Below, in pieces: positions 36,050-45,513 of a stretch of DNA of 64,000 bases (the stretch's first letter is position 1; each line of letters starts with the position of its first letter). The translations under genes were made by a program, and so were the position numbers. Source of the stretch: Novosphingobium sp. SG707 (GTDB lineage Bacteria > Pseudomonadota > Alphaproteobacteria > Sphingomonadales > Sphingomonadaceae); NCBI RefSeq assembly GCF_012275515.1, contig NZ_JAAZQL010000001.1:62001-126000 (forward strand), given 5' to 3'. Under the pieces are notes generated by a model. It was not told where the DNA came from. It saw only the letters and a list, made by a program, of their open reading frames with translations, and did not search any database.

Positions 36050-36091
36050 CCTGCGTTTTCCGCCATCCCATCGGACGGCGGAAAACGCAGG
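36050..36091 (-). terminator. Perfect 15-bp hairpin after the TonB receptor gene
   Basis: CCTGCGTTTTCCGCC (36050-36064) and GGCGGAAAACGCAGG (36077-36091) are exact complements with a 12-base loop. It sits six bases after the receptor stop and 35 bases before the FMN-reductase start. No T-run follows, but stem strength suggests termination or 3'-end protection between the two genes. Confidence 0.6.
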
Positions 36092-36097
36092 TCCGGC

Positions 36098-38350
36098 TTA
36101 CATCTTCCAGCCGAAGGTCACGCCCATCCAGCGCGGGCGGGCAAAGGTGGCCTGCGCCGAACCCAACGAAAGGCTGTTATCCAGATCATAGACCCGGAAA
36201 CGCTTGTTGGTGACATTGTTGACAAAGGCGGTGATCGACCAATGGCCCAGCGTATAGCCGATGCGGGCATTGCCCATCACATGCGACTTTTCCAGATCGA
36301 TGGGCGCGTTGAAGGTTGAGAAGTAGAAATCGCCATCATAGCGCCAGTCAGTGCTAAGGCTGACTTCACCCTTGCCCAGAGCGGAAGAATAGCTGCCGTT
36401 CCAGCCCGCGCTCCAACGGGGAGCCTGAGGCATGACGCGATCCGTCACCCGGCCCGAGGGCAGCGCGACATTGTTGATCTTCGTGTCAAGATAGGTGGCA
36501 AAGGCGCCCAGACGCATGCCCGAAATCGGGCGCACCGCGACCTCCATTTCCGCGCCCGTGATCTGGGCAGGCAGATTGGTGATGACCGCCGTCAGCCCCT
36601 GAATGATAAAGGCCTGATAATTGCTGTACTTATAATGGAAGAGCGAAGCGTTGACATCCAGCTTGCGGTTGAGCGTCGAGATCTTGAACCCGCCCTCGTA
36701 ATTGGTCAGCACTTCCTGACGATAAGGGATGGTGTTGTTCAGATAATTGCCGTTCGCATCCTGAATAAGGAAGTTGGGAATGTCGAAGCCGCCGCTCTTG
36801 GTGCCCCGGTTGATGCCTGCATAGAACAGCACGTCCTTCATCGGGCGATATTCAAGCCCGGCCTTGCCCGACCAGTTGCGATAATATTGCACAGCCAGCG
36901 GATTGTTGCCAGGATTGAACCTGTCATCCACGCCGTTCAGGGTAACGACGCCGGTGGTGTAGCCATAATCGCCGACCACAGAGTGGAAATAATCGTCCTT
37001 CTTGCGATCCCAACTGTAACGGCCGCCCAGAGTCAAGGTGAGCTTATCGGTCACCTTATAGTCAAACTGACCAAAGGGCGCAAAACTGAGCGTTTTCTGC
37101 GGCCCGCCTGCCTGCAGGCGGCCGACGAGAAAGCCCGGAATCTGGCCGTCGATCGTGGCGCGCGCATCGGCATCAATCACCAGACCATAGATGCCCGCCA
37201 CCCAGTTCAGGCGATCGGTCTTGCCCGACAGGCGGAATTCCTGTGACGCCTGCCACTGGGTCTGATCCTGATAATAGTCAAAGACGCTTTGCGGCGTCAT
37301 GTCGGTGTCTTCGCCGTAATGCTTGGTCACGTGCTGATAATCGGTGATCGACACGAACTGGATATTATCGTTGAGCGGCTGTTCATAGCGCGCCGAAACG
37401 CTCCAGAACGTGCGGCGGAAACGCGGCACGTTGTTAAACGACTGCACAAAGGGCGATGGATTGGTGTTGATATAGCCCAAATTGTCGGGCTGTCCCGGAT
37501 TGGGCACGCCCAGACCATCGGCATTGGGCTGCGCGGCCAGCCATGTATAGGGCGCGCTGGTTTCGCTGCGGTTTTGCAGATATTGCACCTTGACGCGCAA
37601 CAGACCGCTTGCCCCCACGTCGCCTTCGATCTGGCCGCGCGCGCCAAAGAAATGGCGGCTGCCCACATTGGGGCCGGAAAGGTTCTGGATATAGCCGCCG
37701 TAATCGTCACTGGTCACGGCCAGACGGGCGCGAACACGGTCGGACAGCGGACCGCTGATAAAGGCATCGGCGCCCACTTCGCCATAGTCGCCAAGGGTGA
37801 GCGAGGCGGCAGCCTCCAGTTTCTTGGTCGGCTTGGCGGTGATATATTGCACCAGGCCGCCCGTGGCGTTGCGGCCAAACAGCGTGCCTTGCGGGCCGCG
37901 CAGCACCTCGATGCGTTCAAGGTCGAAATTCTGACCGCTGATGGCGGAGAGCGCCGCGCCGTAAACTTCGTCATTGTAGAAGGCGATTGGGGCTTCCTGA
38001 CTGTCGGCAAAATCGTTCTGCGACACGCCGCGAATGTTGAAGATCACCGAACTGGGGCTGAACTGCTGGACCTGAAAACTGGGCAGGCGGGTGACAAGCG
38101 CGGTGGCGTCCTGATGCCCCACGGCCTTCATCTCATCAGCGCCCAGCGCGGCAATGGAAAGCGGAACATCGCGCAGGCTTTGCTGGCGCTTCTGCGCGGT
38201 CACCACGATTTCGCCGGCCATGGGCGCGGCCCCCGCATCAGCCGAAGGGGCCGCCGCATTATCGGCCGCCTGCGCGGATGTAGCAAGCAGGATGGCCATG
38301 GCGGAACCAAGGATAAGATCCCGTTTGAGGCTTTGGCGGTGGTTAGTCAT
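36098..38350 (-). CDS. TonB-dependent outer-membrane receptor
   Basis: 750 residues. Signal peptide (LILGSAMAILLATSAQA), TonB box-like GEIVVTAQKRQQSL, plug motifs IRGVSQND and RGPQGTLFGRNATGG, and a 22-strand barrel ending RPRWMGVTFGWKM. It belongs to the large FhuA/BtuB-like sphingomonad group that imports siderophores, sugars or xenobiotics. The ATG at 38350 follows AAAGGGAG; the longer frame to 38599 has no receptor sequence. It is divergent from the flavin monooxygenase-like gene and shares a 343-base control region with it, so the receptor may import that enzyme's substrate. Confidence 0.9.
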   Translation of the reverse strand: MTNHRQSLKRDLILGSAMAILLATSAQAADNAAAPSADAGAAPMAGEIVVTAQKRQQSLRDVPLSIAALGADEMKAVGHQDATALVTRLPSFQVQQFSPSSVIFNIRGVSQNDFADSQEAPIAFYNDEVYGAALSAISGQNFDLERIEVLRGPQGTLFGRNATGGLVQYITAKPTKKLEAAASLTLGDYGEVGADAFISGPLSDRVRARLAVTSDDYGGYIQNLSGPNVGSRHFFGARGQIEGDVGASGLLRVKVQYLQNRSETSAPYTWLAAQPNADGLGVPNPGQPDNLGYINTNPSPFVQSFNNVPRFRRTFWSVSARYEQPLNDNIQFVSITDYQHVTKHYGEDTDMTPQSVFDYYQDQTQWQASQEFRLSGKTDRLNWVAGIYGLVIDADARATIDGQIPGFLVGRLQAGGPQKTLSFAPFGQFDYKVTDKLTLTLGGRYSWDRKKDDYFHSVVGDYGYTTGVVTLNGVDDRFNPGNNPLAVQYYRNWSGKAGLEYRPMKDVLFYAGINRGTKSGGFDIPNFLIQDANGNYLNNTIPYRQEVLTNYEGGFKISTLNRKLDVNASLFHYKYSNYQAFIIQGLTAVITNLPAQITGAEMEVAVRPISGMRLGAFATYLDTKINNVALPSGRVTDRVMPQAPRWSAGWNGSYSSALGKGEVSLSTDWRYDGDFYFSTFNAPIDLEKSHVMGNARIGYTLGHWSITAFVNNVTNKRFRVYDLDNSLSLGSAQATFARPRWMGVTFGWKM

Positions 38351-38592
38351 GGTCTCCCTTTCATCAACACAGAGCCCGCCGCATTGCATGCAGCGAGGTT
38401 TCACCTGCGAGTCTGTCCCCTCGTTTATCCGAGAGCAACGATTTGCGCTTAATATTGACCATTGTTTCGTAAATGCAACCGAAAAATTTCGCCACCGCAC
38501 TTTGACGTAATGCACGCCAAACATCCCGGAAATTCGGCCGCATGAATTTACATATATCATTGTATTTATGATGTTTTTGTCAAACATAAATG

Positions 38593-38608
38593 GTTGCACT
38601 CGTGCAAC
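38593..38608. promoter_or_regulatory. 16-bp palindromic operator candidate in the divergent control region
   Basis: GTTGCAC (38593-38599) and GTGCAAC (38602-38608) are perfect complements two bases apart. It lies 86 bases before the monooxygenase-like gene and 243 bases before the TonB receptor start. The remaining AT-rich part of 38351-38693 would hold the promoters; no sigma-54 site is seen. Confidence 0.5.
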
Positions 38609-38693
38609 AGTATGCGCCTATTGACGTATTTGATTGCATTATGGCAACCTTAGAACGCCACAATGAGCGACAGTGATTCGAGAGGAGTCAAAA

Positions 38694-39908
38694 ATGTCCG
38701 CCAGCCTATCGAAAGAGGAGAGTTCCATGGGTGCATCGCACACTTTGGCGCAGGATCTGGTGAAGCGTGCCGCCGACATGATCCCGGTGCTGCGCGAACG
38801 CGAAGCCGAGACGCGCCGCAACGGTCAGGTCAGCGATCAGACCATTCAGGAATTTGTGGACGCCGGCTTTTACAAAGTGCTCCAGCCCAAGGCCTATGGC
38901 GGCTATGAATTGTCGCCCAAGGTCTATGTCGACATCGCCCGCCAGCTTGCGCTGGGCTGCATGGCCAGCGCCTGGGTCTATGGCGTGGTGGCGGTGCATA
39001 ACTGGCAAATGGCGCTGTTCGATGATCGCGCGGCCCAGGATGTCTGGGGCGCGGACAATTCGGTGCGGATCAGCTCGTCGTACATGCCGGTGGGCAAGGT
39101 GGAACGGGTCGGGGGCGGCTATCGCCTGAGCGGGCGCTGGGCCTTTTCCAGCGGTTCGCATCATTGCGATTGGGTCATTCTGGGCGCCAACGTGCCCCGT
39201 GAGGATGGCGCGCCGGGCGTTGAGCCCTATAATTTCCTGATACCGCGCGCCGATTATCAGATCCTGAAGAATTGGGATGTGATGGGCCTGCAAGGTACGG
39301 GCAGCAACGATATTCTCGTTGAGGGCGCTTTCGTGCCCGAACATCGCGTGATCCGCGAATTTGACATGTTCCGCATGGAATGCCCCGGTCATGCCGTCAA
39401 CAAGAGTGCGCTTTATCGCATCCCCTTTGCGCAGGTGTTCAACCGCACCGTTTCGACCACCTCACTCAGCACCCTGCAACGCGCGCTCGACACCTTTATC
39501 GAGGCCACGCGGGAGAAGCGCACCACCTACACAGGCCAGCGCATCGCGGGCGACAGCGCCATTCAGGAAACCATCGCCGAGGTGAAGCTGACACTGGATG
39601 ATCTGGACATGCGGCTCAATCGCGATCTGGCCGAAATGGTCGATCGCGCAGAGCGCAATGACTGGCCGCTGGAGCGCCGCGCCGAACTGGGGGCCTCCAC
39701 CACCTCGACCGTCAGCCGCTGCGTCACCGCCATTGACAAGCTGATGCTCTACAGCGGCGGCAAGGCGATATATCGCGGCAATCTGGTCCAGAACGCCTTT
39801 CTCGATATTCACACGGCGCGCGCGCATGTGGCGAACAATCCTGTGCCCTATTTCCGCAATCTGGGAGCCATGTCTTTCGGCTTCCCCAACGATTGCCTCG
39901 ATCTTTGA
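38694..39908 (+). CDS. Acyl-CoA dehydrogenase-fold flavin monooxygenase (HsaA-like)
   Basis: 404 residues. It has the ACAD fold with YGGYELSPKVYVDIARQLA, GRWAFSSGSHHCDWVILG and LQGTGSNDILV, and the terminal RNLGAMSFGFPNDCLDL. These features fit group D flavin-dependent monooxygenases such as HsaA, 4-hydroxyphenylacetate hydroxylase C2 or DszC-type enzymes rather than true dehydrogenases: the usual catalytic Glu region of ACADs is absent. Such enzymes use reduced flavin from a separate reductase. AGAGGAG precedes the ATG at 38694; a second ATG at 38727 also has a site. A strong terminator follows. Confidence 0.8.
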   Translation: MSASLSKEESSMGASHTLAQDLVKRAADMIPVLREREAETRRNGQVSDQTIQEFVDAGFYKVLQPKAYGGYELSPKVYVDIARQLALGCMASAWVYGVVAVHNWQMALFDDRAAQDVWGADNSVRISSSYMPVGKVERVGGGYRLSGRWAFSSGSHHCDWVILGANVPREDGAPGVEPYNFLIPRADYQILKNWDVMGLQGTGSNDILVEGAFVPEHRVIREFDMFRMECPGHAVNKSALYRIPFAQVFNRTVSTTSLSTLQRALDTFIEATREKRTTYTGQRIAGDSAIQETIAEVKLTLDDLDMRLNRDLAEMVDRAERNDWPLERRAELGASTTSTVSRCVTAIDKLMLYSGGKAIYRGNLVQNAFLDIHTARAHVANNPVPYFRNLGAMSFGFPNDCLDL

Positions 39909-39960
39909 GCCAGCCTTGCGGGGCGCGAACAATCGCGCCCAGCCAATAATCCACCCTGAG

Positions 39961-39990
39961 GGGGCGCCACATCTGCGGCGCCCCTTTTTT
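39961..39990 (+). terminator. Rho-independent terminator
   Basis: GGGGCGCC (39961-39968), loop ACATCTGC, GGCGCCCC (39977-39984) and six T. It closes the monooxygenase-like gene on the plus strand, just before the convergent LysR gene ends at 39995. Confidence 0.92.
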
Positions 39991-39994
39991 GCGC

Positions 39995-40939
39995 TTAATA
40001 GGCCTGCGTCAGGGCGATACCACCGCCCACACTGGCGGCCGGACCTTCGCGCACTTCCGAGGCGACGAAATCGACAAAGGCGCGAACCTTGGAAAGCATG
40101 TAGCTTCCCTTAGGAAAGAGCAGATGGAGCGGGATCGTCTCGGTCACCAGATCGGGCAGCAGCACCTCCAGCCTTCCGGCATCAATGTCATCGGCCACCA
40201 GAAAGCGCGGCATATAGCTGACGCCCAGATCCTGAAGCGAGGCCTCGCGCGCCATGCGCACCGAGTTCGACGTCAGAGGCCCGCGCCCGATCGCCACGGT
40301 CGTATCCTTGGAAAGCCGCCATTCGCCCAATTGCGACAGGTGGGTTTCGGAAATGCAGACATGCTCTTTAAGATCGCCGGCCGCCTTGGGCCGCCCCTCG
40401 CGGTCGAGATAGGCCGGCGAAGCCACCAGCACCATCGGATATTCGCGCAGCAGCACCGAATCAAGATTGGCGTCATAAGGCTCGCCAATCCAGAACGAGA
40501 CATCGAATCTGCCCTTGAGCAAATCTGCCCGGCTGTCGGAAAGGTTGATGAACAGGCGAATATCGGAATAGGCCTGCAAAAAGCGCGGGATGATCTTGGT
40601 CAGGTCGAACAGCGAGGAAACCACCGGCGCATTGACCTTGAGATCGCCGCGCGGCTTTTGCTGCATCCCGGTCATCACGCGATTGGCTTCGTTCACCTCG
40701 TCCACAATCCGGGCGCAGCGCGCATACATTTCGCGCCCCACCGGGGTCAGCGTCACCGTTCGCGTGTTGCGCTCGAGCAGCTTCATGCCAACGCTGGTCT
40801 CAAGCCGCGAAATCTGTCGGCTCACGGCCGCCTTTGAATAGCCCAGCGAAGTTGCCGCCGCCGAAAAACTGCCGGTGCTCACCACTTCGGCAAAAGACAT
40901 CATGGCGATGACGTTGTTGGTTTCAAGCTTGTCGTCCAT
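39995..40939 (-). CDS. LysR-family transcriptional regulator
   Basis: 314 residues. The N-terminal winged HTH contains GSFSAAATSLGYSKAAVSRQI and LLERNTRTVTLTPVGREMY, followed by the periplasmic-binding-protein-like effector domain (RFDVSFWIGEPYD). It belongs to the CrgA/DsdC-like branch. It is divergent from the aminotransferase operon (41202 on) with a 262-base gap, the usual arrangement for a LysR activator and its target. The effector is unknown. Confidence 0.9.
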   Translation of the reverse strand: MDDKLETNNVIAMMSFAEVVSTGSFSAAATSLGYSKAAVSRQISRLETSVGMKLLERNTRTVTLTPVGREMYARCARIVDEVNEANRVMTGMQQKPRGDLKVNAPVVSSLFDLTKIIPRFLQAYSDIRLFINLSDSRADLLKGRFDVSFWIGEPYDANLDSVLLREYPMVLVASPAYLDREGRPKAAGDLKEHVCISETHLSQLGEWRLSKDTTVAIGRGPLTSNSVRMAREASLQDLGVSYMPRFLVADDIDAGRLEVLLPDLVTETIPLHLLFPKGSYMLSKVRAFVDFVASEVREGPAASVGGGIALTQAY

Positions 40940-41201
40940 CGGTCCAGATTCCTCTCTTCTGCCTTCGAGTCAAGCTGATGCCGCATGTCGCGCAGGAAAC
41001 AAAGCGCTTGTTTCGGCCTCATAGCTCGTCGGAGGTAAACAGTGATGGGCTCGCGGGCACCAATGTTTACCCTTGACAACAAACTTAGGCTATTTACTGT
41101 GACTGTTGCAGATAATAATCCCTTCTCCCACGCAGGACCGAAGGGGGAGAAACCCAACGGGCAACCTTTCGGCTTGCCTGTCCCAGCCAATAGGACATGA
41201 C

Positions 41202-42566
41202 ATGACCCTGGATATTCAGCGCGCCGGAACGATCGACCAGCAAAGCCTGTTCCATCCCTTCACCTCCATTGCCGATCTGAAGGCCGATGGTCCCACGATC
41301 ATGGCATCGGGCAAGGGCGTGCGCATCACCGACATCCACGGTCAGGAATATCTGGACGGCATGGCGGGCCTGTGGTGCGTCAATCTGGGCTATGGCCGCG
41401 AGGAAATCTCGGCGGCGATGGATGCGCAAAGCCGCCGTCTTTCCTTCTTCCATGCGTTCAACGGCATGTCGATCGATGTGGCCGTCGAATGCGCCGAAGA
41501 ACTGCTCAAGCGCGCGCCCGTCCCCATGTCGCGCGTGTTCTTTGGCGCATCGGGCAGCGACGGCAACGAAACCCAGGCCAAGCTGATCTGGTATTACAAC
41601 CAGCTGCGCGGCAAGCCTGAGAAGAAGAAGCTGATCTGCCGCTGGAACTCCTATCACGGCTCGGCGGTGCTGACGGCCAGCATGACCGGCCTGCCCGGCA
41701 TGCATTCGCCCTTCCTGCTGCCGATGGGGCCGATTGTTCACACCAGCGCGCCCTATTACTATCGCAAGGCCCCCGAAGGCATGAGCGAGCGTGAATTCTC
41801 GCGCCAGCTGGCCAAGGAACTGGAGGAACTGATCGAGCGCGAAGGTGCGGACACGATCGGCGCCTTCTTTGCCGAAGCGGTGATGGGCGCAGGCGGCCTG
41901 ATCCCACCGCCCGAAGGCTATTTCGAGGAAATCGTGCCGATCCTGCGCCGCAATGACATCCTTCTGGTCATGGATGAAGTGGTGTCCGGCTATGGTCGCC
42001 TCGGCACCTATTGGGGCGCGCAGACCTATAATGTCGAGCCCGACCTCATCACCTCGGCCAAGGGCGTGACCAGCGGCTACTTCCCGATGTCGGCCTGCTT
42101 CATCTCGCCCAAGGTCTGGGATGTGATCGAAAGCAATGCGGCAACTGCCGGCCTGTTCGGCCATGGCTTTACCTATTCGGCCCATCCGGTGGGTGCGGCG
42201 GCGGCGCTGGCCTCGCTGCGCCTGATCGACGAGGAGAACATCCTTGCCAATGTTCAGCAGCAGAGCGACTATCTGTTTGCCCAAATGCGCGCCGCCATCG
42301 GCGATCATCGCGCCGTGGGCGATATTCGCGGCAAGGGGCTGATGGTCGGCATCGAACTGGTCAAGGATCGCGCCACCAAGGAAATCCTGCCCATGGCTGA
42401 TCGGACCGGGCGCCAGGTGCTCAAGGCGGCCGCCGCACGCGGCCTGATCACCCGCGCCTTGGGCGACACGCTGGTGTTTGCGCCGCCGCTGGTCATCAAC
42501 CGGGCCGAAGTGGACGAACTGGTCGACAAGTTCGCGGCCGCCGTAAACGACGTATTGCCCGCCTGA
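41202..42566 (+). CDS. Class III PLP aminotransferase (omega-amino acid/polyamine:pyruvate type)
   Basis: 454 residues, the length of the class. The PLP lysine is K287 in TSAKGVTSG, the PLP-aspartate is in LLVMDEVVSGYGR, and the N-terminus LFHPFTSIADLKADGP is typical of beta-alanine/putrescine:pyruvate transaminases. It moves an amino group from an omega-amine to pyruvate or another oxo acid. The ATG at 41202 begins the conserved region; the frame runs upstream without homology. First gene of a plus-strand operon with an MFS transporter and a carboxymuconolactone decarboxylase-like protein, and close to a gamma-glutamylation operon, so a role in amine breakdown is likely. Confidence 0.9.
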   Translation: MTLDIQRAGTIDQQSLFHPFTSIADLKADGPTIMASGKGVRITDIHGQEYLDGMAGLWCVNLGYGREEISAAMDAQSRRLSFFHAFNGMSIDVAVECAEELLKRAPVPMSRVFFGASGSDGNETQAKLIWYYNQLRGKPEKKKLICRWNSYHGSAVLTASMTGLPGMHSPFLLPMGPIVHTSAPYYYRKAPEGMSEREFSRQLAKELEELIEREGADTIGAFFAEAVMGAGGLIPPPEGYFEEIVPILRRNDILLVMDEVVSGYGRLGTYWGAQTYNVEPDLITSAKGVTSGYFPMSACFISPKVWDVIESNAATAGLFGHGFTYSAHPVGAAAALASLRLIDEENILANVQQQSDYLFAQMRAAIGDHRAVGDIRGKGLMVGIELVKDRATKEILPMADRTGRQVLKAAAARGLITRALGDTLVFAPPLVINRAEVDELVDKFAAAVNDVLPA

Positions 42567-42634
42567 TAGCGGCTCATTCACACTGGCCAAGCGACACTGG
42601 CGCTGATTTTTCCCGATACGAACTGGGCCTTGCC

Positions 42635-43816
42635 ATGGATCATGTTTCTACCATCGATGGACAGGCCCAATTGGGCCGCCATGCTGAACGGCTCAGCCCT
42701 GCGGGTCTGATCAGCGCCATTGTCATTGGTTTTGTAGGGGCGTTGTTTGTCTATGCTACGCCAGGCATTCTGGGCCTGATTGCCGCGCAATCGGGCGTGG
42801 ATGACGAGCATCTGGGCTATATCGCCTCGTGGAACCTTAACGCCATGGCTGCCGCCATTGCCGTCAGCACGCTTTTGCTGACGCGGCTGTCATGGCGTCT
42901 GGCCATGGGGCTGGCGTTGCTGCTGATCGCCGGGGGAGATATGGTGACGGGCCTTGCCCATTCCTACGGCGCGATGGCCGGCGCACGCGCAATCACGGGC
43001 GCGGGCGAAGGCATGGCCATCGGCTTTTCCTTTGCCGCGCTGGGCCGCGCGCGCAATCCTGACCGCGCCTTTGCCTATTATCTGGTGGTGAGCGGCATTG
43101 CCGCGGCGATCCTCCTCTTCGCCCTGCCCGCGCTTCAGGAGCGTTATGCGCCTTCGGCCATTTTCATGGCCAGCGTGGCACTGACCGCCTTGACCGCGTT
43201 GGGCATCGTCGCCTTTCCGGAAGGCCAGAAGGACGAGGCCCATTTCGACCTTTCCGGCAAGGTGGACTGGCGCAAGACATTGTTCGGTCTGGCCGCCGTG
43301 CTTTTCGTGTTTTTCGCAATCAGCGCCGTCTGGTCCTATGCCGAGCGGATTGGCCATGCCTCCGGCCTTGGTGCGCAGACCGTGGCCAATGGCCTGTCAC
43401 TGGGCATGGTGGGCGGCATTCTGGGCGCTTTGGCGGCGGCTGGCCTGCCGCAAGGCTGGGGGCGCGTCGGGCCGATCCTGACCGGCGGCGTGATTGCGAT
43501 TGCCGGGTTTGAACTGCTCAATGGCCATGTCGGCGCCGCTGCGTTTGAATTGGGCAATTTTCTGATCTGGGGCGGGTGGAATTTTGCCCAGCCCCTGCTT
43601 TCAGGCCTCTGCGCCGATGCCGACAGCCGGGGCCGCGTGGTTTGCGCGATGGGCGCGGTGCAGACTTTCGGCATGGGGCTTGGCCCTGCGGTCGTGGCCC
43701 CCACGGTGGCGGGCGGCTCGTTTGGCGTGGCGATCACCATGGCCTCGGTCACGATGCTGATGGGCATCGGCTGCGTGGCGGCGGAACAGATGCTGGGGCG
43801 GAGCAAAAAGGCATGA
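42635..43816 (+). CDS. MFS transporter
   Basis: 393 residues and twelve predicted membrane segments. Characteristic is the first-half stretch GLISAIVIGFVGALFVYATPG and the middle loop with the charged DLSGKVDWRKTL. It belongs to the broad arabinose-efflux-like group without clear substrate. It lies 68 bases after the aminotransferase, and its stop overlaps the next ATG (ATGA). Import of an amine or export of a product are both possible. Confidence 0.85.
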   Translation: MDHVSTIDGQAQLGRHAERLSPAGLISAIVIGFVGALFVYATPGILGLIAAQSGVDDEHLGYIASWNLNAMAAAIAVSTLLLTRLSWRLAMGLALLLIAGGDMVTGLAHSYGAMAGARAITGAGEGMAIGFSFAALGRARNPDRAFAYYLVVSGIAAAILLFALPALQERYAPSAIFMASVALTALTALGIVAFPEGQKDEAHFDLSGKVDWRKTLFGLAAVLFVFFAISAVWSYAERIGHASGLGAQTVANGLSLGMVGGILGALAAAGLPQGWGRVGPILTGGVIAIAGFELLNGHVGAAAFELGNFLIWGGWNFAQPLLSGLCADADSRGRVVCAMGAVQTFGMGLGPAVVAPTVAGGSFGVAITMASVTMLMGIGCVAAEQMLGRSKKA

Positions 43817-44199
43817 GCGACACACCTTTCGAGCGTGGCCTGGCCATTCGGCGCGAGGTTCTGGGCGCCGATTACGTCGACGCGGCCATGGCTTCGGCGG
43901 ATGAATTCATGCGCCCGATGCAGGAGCTTTCCACCGCCTATTGCTGGGGCGAGGTCTGGTCGCGCCCCGGATTGGCGCGGCGGGATCGCAGCCTGATCAA
44001 CATTGCGATGATCGCCTGCCTCAACCGGCCGCAGGAGTTTCGCCTGCATATTCGTGCCGCTCTCAACAACGGACTGACGCGCGAGGAAATTCGCGAGGTT
44101 CTGTTGCAGGTGGCGGTCTATGCCGGGGTGCCCGCTGGAATCGCCTCTTTCCACATGGCCAAAGAGGTCTTTGCCGAACTGGATGCCGCGCCGGCATAA
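43813..44199 (+). CDS. Carboxymuconolactone decarboxylase-family protein
   Basis: 128 residues, the size of PcaC. The family core reads WSRPGLARRDRSLINIAMIA, then GLTREEIREVLLQVAVYAGVPAG and FHMAKEV. PcaC decarboxylates gamma-carboxymuconolactone; many small homologues are AhpD-like peroxidases with a CxxC pair, which is absent here. The ATG overlaps the MFS stop, so it is co-translated. Whether it serves an aromatic ring-cleavage route cannot be decided from this window, since no other pca genes are present. Confidence 0.85.
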   Translation: MSDTPFERGLAIRREVLGADYVDAAMASADEFMRPMQELSTAYCWGEVWSRPGLARRDRSLINIAMIACLNRPQEFRLHIRAALNNGLTREEIREVLLQVAVYAGVPAGIASFHMAKEVFAELDAAPA

Positions 44200-44206
44200 A
44201 ACGAGA

Positions 44207-44229
44207 GGCCGGGGTGGATGCCCCCGGCC
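44207..44229. terminator. Bidirectional hairpin between convergent operons
   Basis: GGCCGGGG (44207-44214) and CCCCGGCC (44222-44229), with a seven-base loop, lie in the 39-base gap between the CMD-family gene and the P450 gene end. No clear T-run. Confidence 0.5.
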
Positions 44230-44238
44230 CCGCCGCCT

Positions 44239-45513
44239 CTATGCGCTGTGCAGGCTGATGGGCAGGGACTTGACGCCATGGACATGGTTGCTGCGCAGCC
44301 GGTCCATCGGCCCCTCCCTCTCGATCCGCGCCACGCGCAGGGCCATTTCCTCCAGCAGGATGCGGATCTGCAACTGGGCCACATGATTGCCCAGACAATA
44401 ATGCGGGCCGCCTTTGCCAAAACCCATATGCGGATTTTGCGCCCGGTCGATAATGAAACGGTCGGGCTGGTCGAAATAGGCTTCGTCCCGGTTGCCCGAG
44501 ATGAAATACATCGCCACCTTGTCGCCCGCGCGGATGTTGGCGCCCATCAATTGGGCATCGCGCATGGCGACGCGGCGCACGAAAAACACCGGGCTGGCCC
44601 AGCGCACGATCTCGCTGGTGGCCAGACGAGGATTGAGCGCGTCGGCGCGAAAGCGCGCCCATTCGCCCGGATTGTCGGCCAGAGCGGCCAGCCCATGCGA
44701 AATCGAATGGCGCGTGGTTTCATTGCCCGCCACCACCAGCATCAGGAAATAATTGCAGAATTCATTGTCGGTCAGCGGACGGCCATCGACCGTGGCATTG
44801 GCCAGAACCGAGACGACATCATGTTGCGGCGATGCCCTGCGCGCCTGGGCCAATTCGCGCCCCATGGCAAAAGCATCGAGCGAGGCCGGATGGCCAAAGG
44901 GCAGCATCCGCCGCTCCTCCTCGGGGAAATGGGCATAGGCCGGGTCAACGAAATCGGGGTCATCTGAACCGATCAGCAGATCGCTCCAGCGGATCATGTC
45001 CTCCTGCCGCTGCATGGGCACGCCCAGCAGCGAGCACAGGGTCGAGATGGGCAATTGCTTCGACAAAAGCGAGACGGCATCGAACGGCCCGGCATCGATC
45101 AGCCCTTCGAGCAGGCTGATCGCCTTGGCGCGGATCGCGGCTTCCAGATGGGCGATGCCCTTGGGCGAAAAGCCGGAAAAAGTGATCTTGCGCATCGCCC
45201 CATGTTGCGGCGCATCCATTTCCAGCAAGGTGCGGCGGGCATCATTCTGCTCGCTGTCGAAATCGTCCAGACTGATCACGCCATGGCGCGAAGAATAGGT
45301 TTCGGTGTCGGCGGAAACGGCCATAATCGCCTCGTGGCTGGCCACGGCCCAGAAGCCCTTGTGCCCATCATGGCGCTCATTCCATGCCACGGGGGCCTCG
45401 CGCCGCATCCGGGTAAATTCCTTATAAGGCACAGCCTTGTGCCAGACCCCGGCGTCGGACAGGTCAAGCCCTGTGGTGGGGCCTTTGGTGGGGATCGTAT
45501 CTTGCGCCGTCAT
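44239..45513 (-). CDS. Cytochrome P450
   Basis: 424 residues, a soluble bacterial class I P450. The I-helix oxygen-binding motif is AGNETTRHSISHG, the K-helix ExxR is in SEIVRWASP, and the heme loop is MGFGKGGPHYCLGNHVA with the axial Cys near residue 374. It resembles the CYP125/linalool/cholesterol-type group by sequence texture, but the substrate is unknown. No ferredoxin or reductase gene is next to it, so it must borrow partners. Its ATG overlaps the stop of the amidotransferase-like gene (ATGA), tying it firmly to the gamma-glutamylation genes. Oxidation of a gamma-glutamylated amine is the favoured inference. Confidence 0.92.
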   Translation of the reverse strand: MTAQDTIPTKGPTTGLDLSDAGVWHKAVPYKEFTRMRREAPVAWNERHDGHKGFWAVASHEAIMAVSADTETYSSRHGVISLDDFDSEQNDARRTLLEMDAPQHGAMRKITFSGFSPKGIAHLEAAIRAKAISLLEGLIDAGPFDAVSLLSKQLPISTLCSLLGVPMQRQEDMIRWSDLLIGSDDPDFVDPAYAHFPEEERRMLPFGHPASLDAFAMGRELAQARRASPQHDVVSVLANATVDGRPLTDNEFCNYFLMLVVAGNETTRHSISHGLAALADNPGEWARFRADALNPRLATSEIVRWASPVFFVRRVAMRDAQLMGANIRAGDKVAMYFISGNRDEAYFDQPDRFIIDRAQNPHMGFGKGGPHYCLGNHVAQLQIRILLEEMALRVARIEREGPMDRLRSNHVHGVKSLPISLHSA

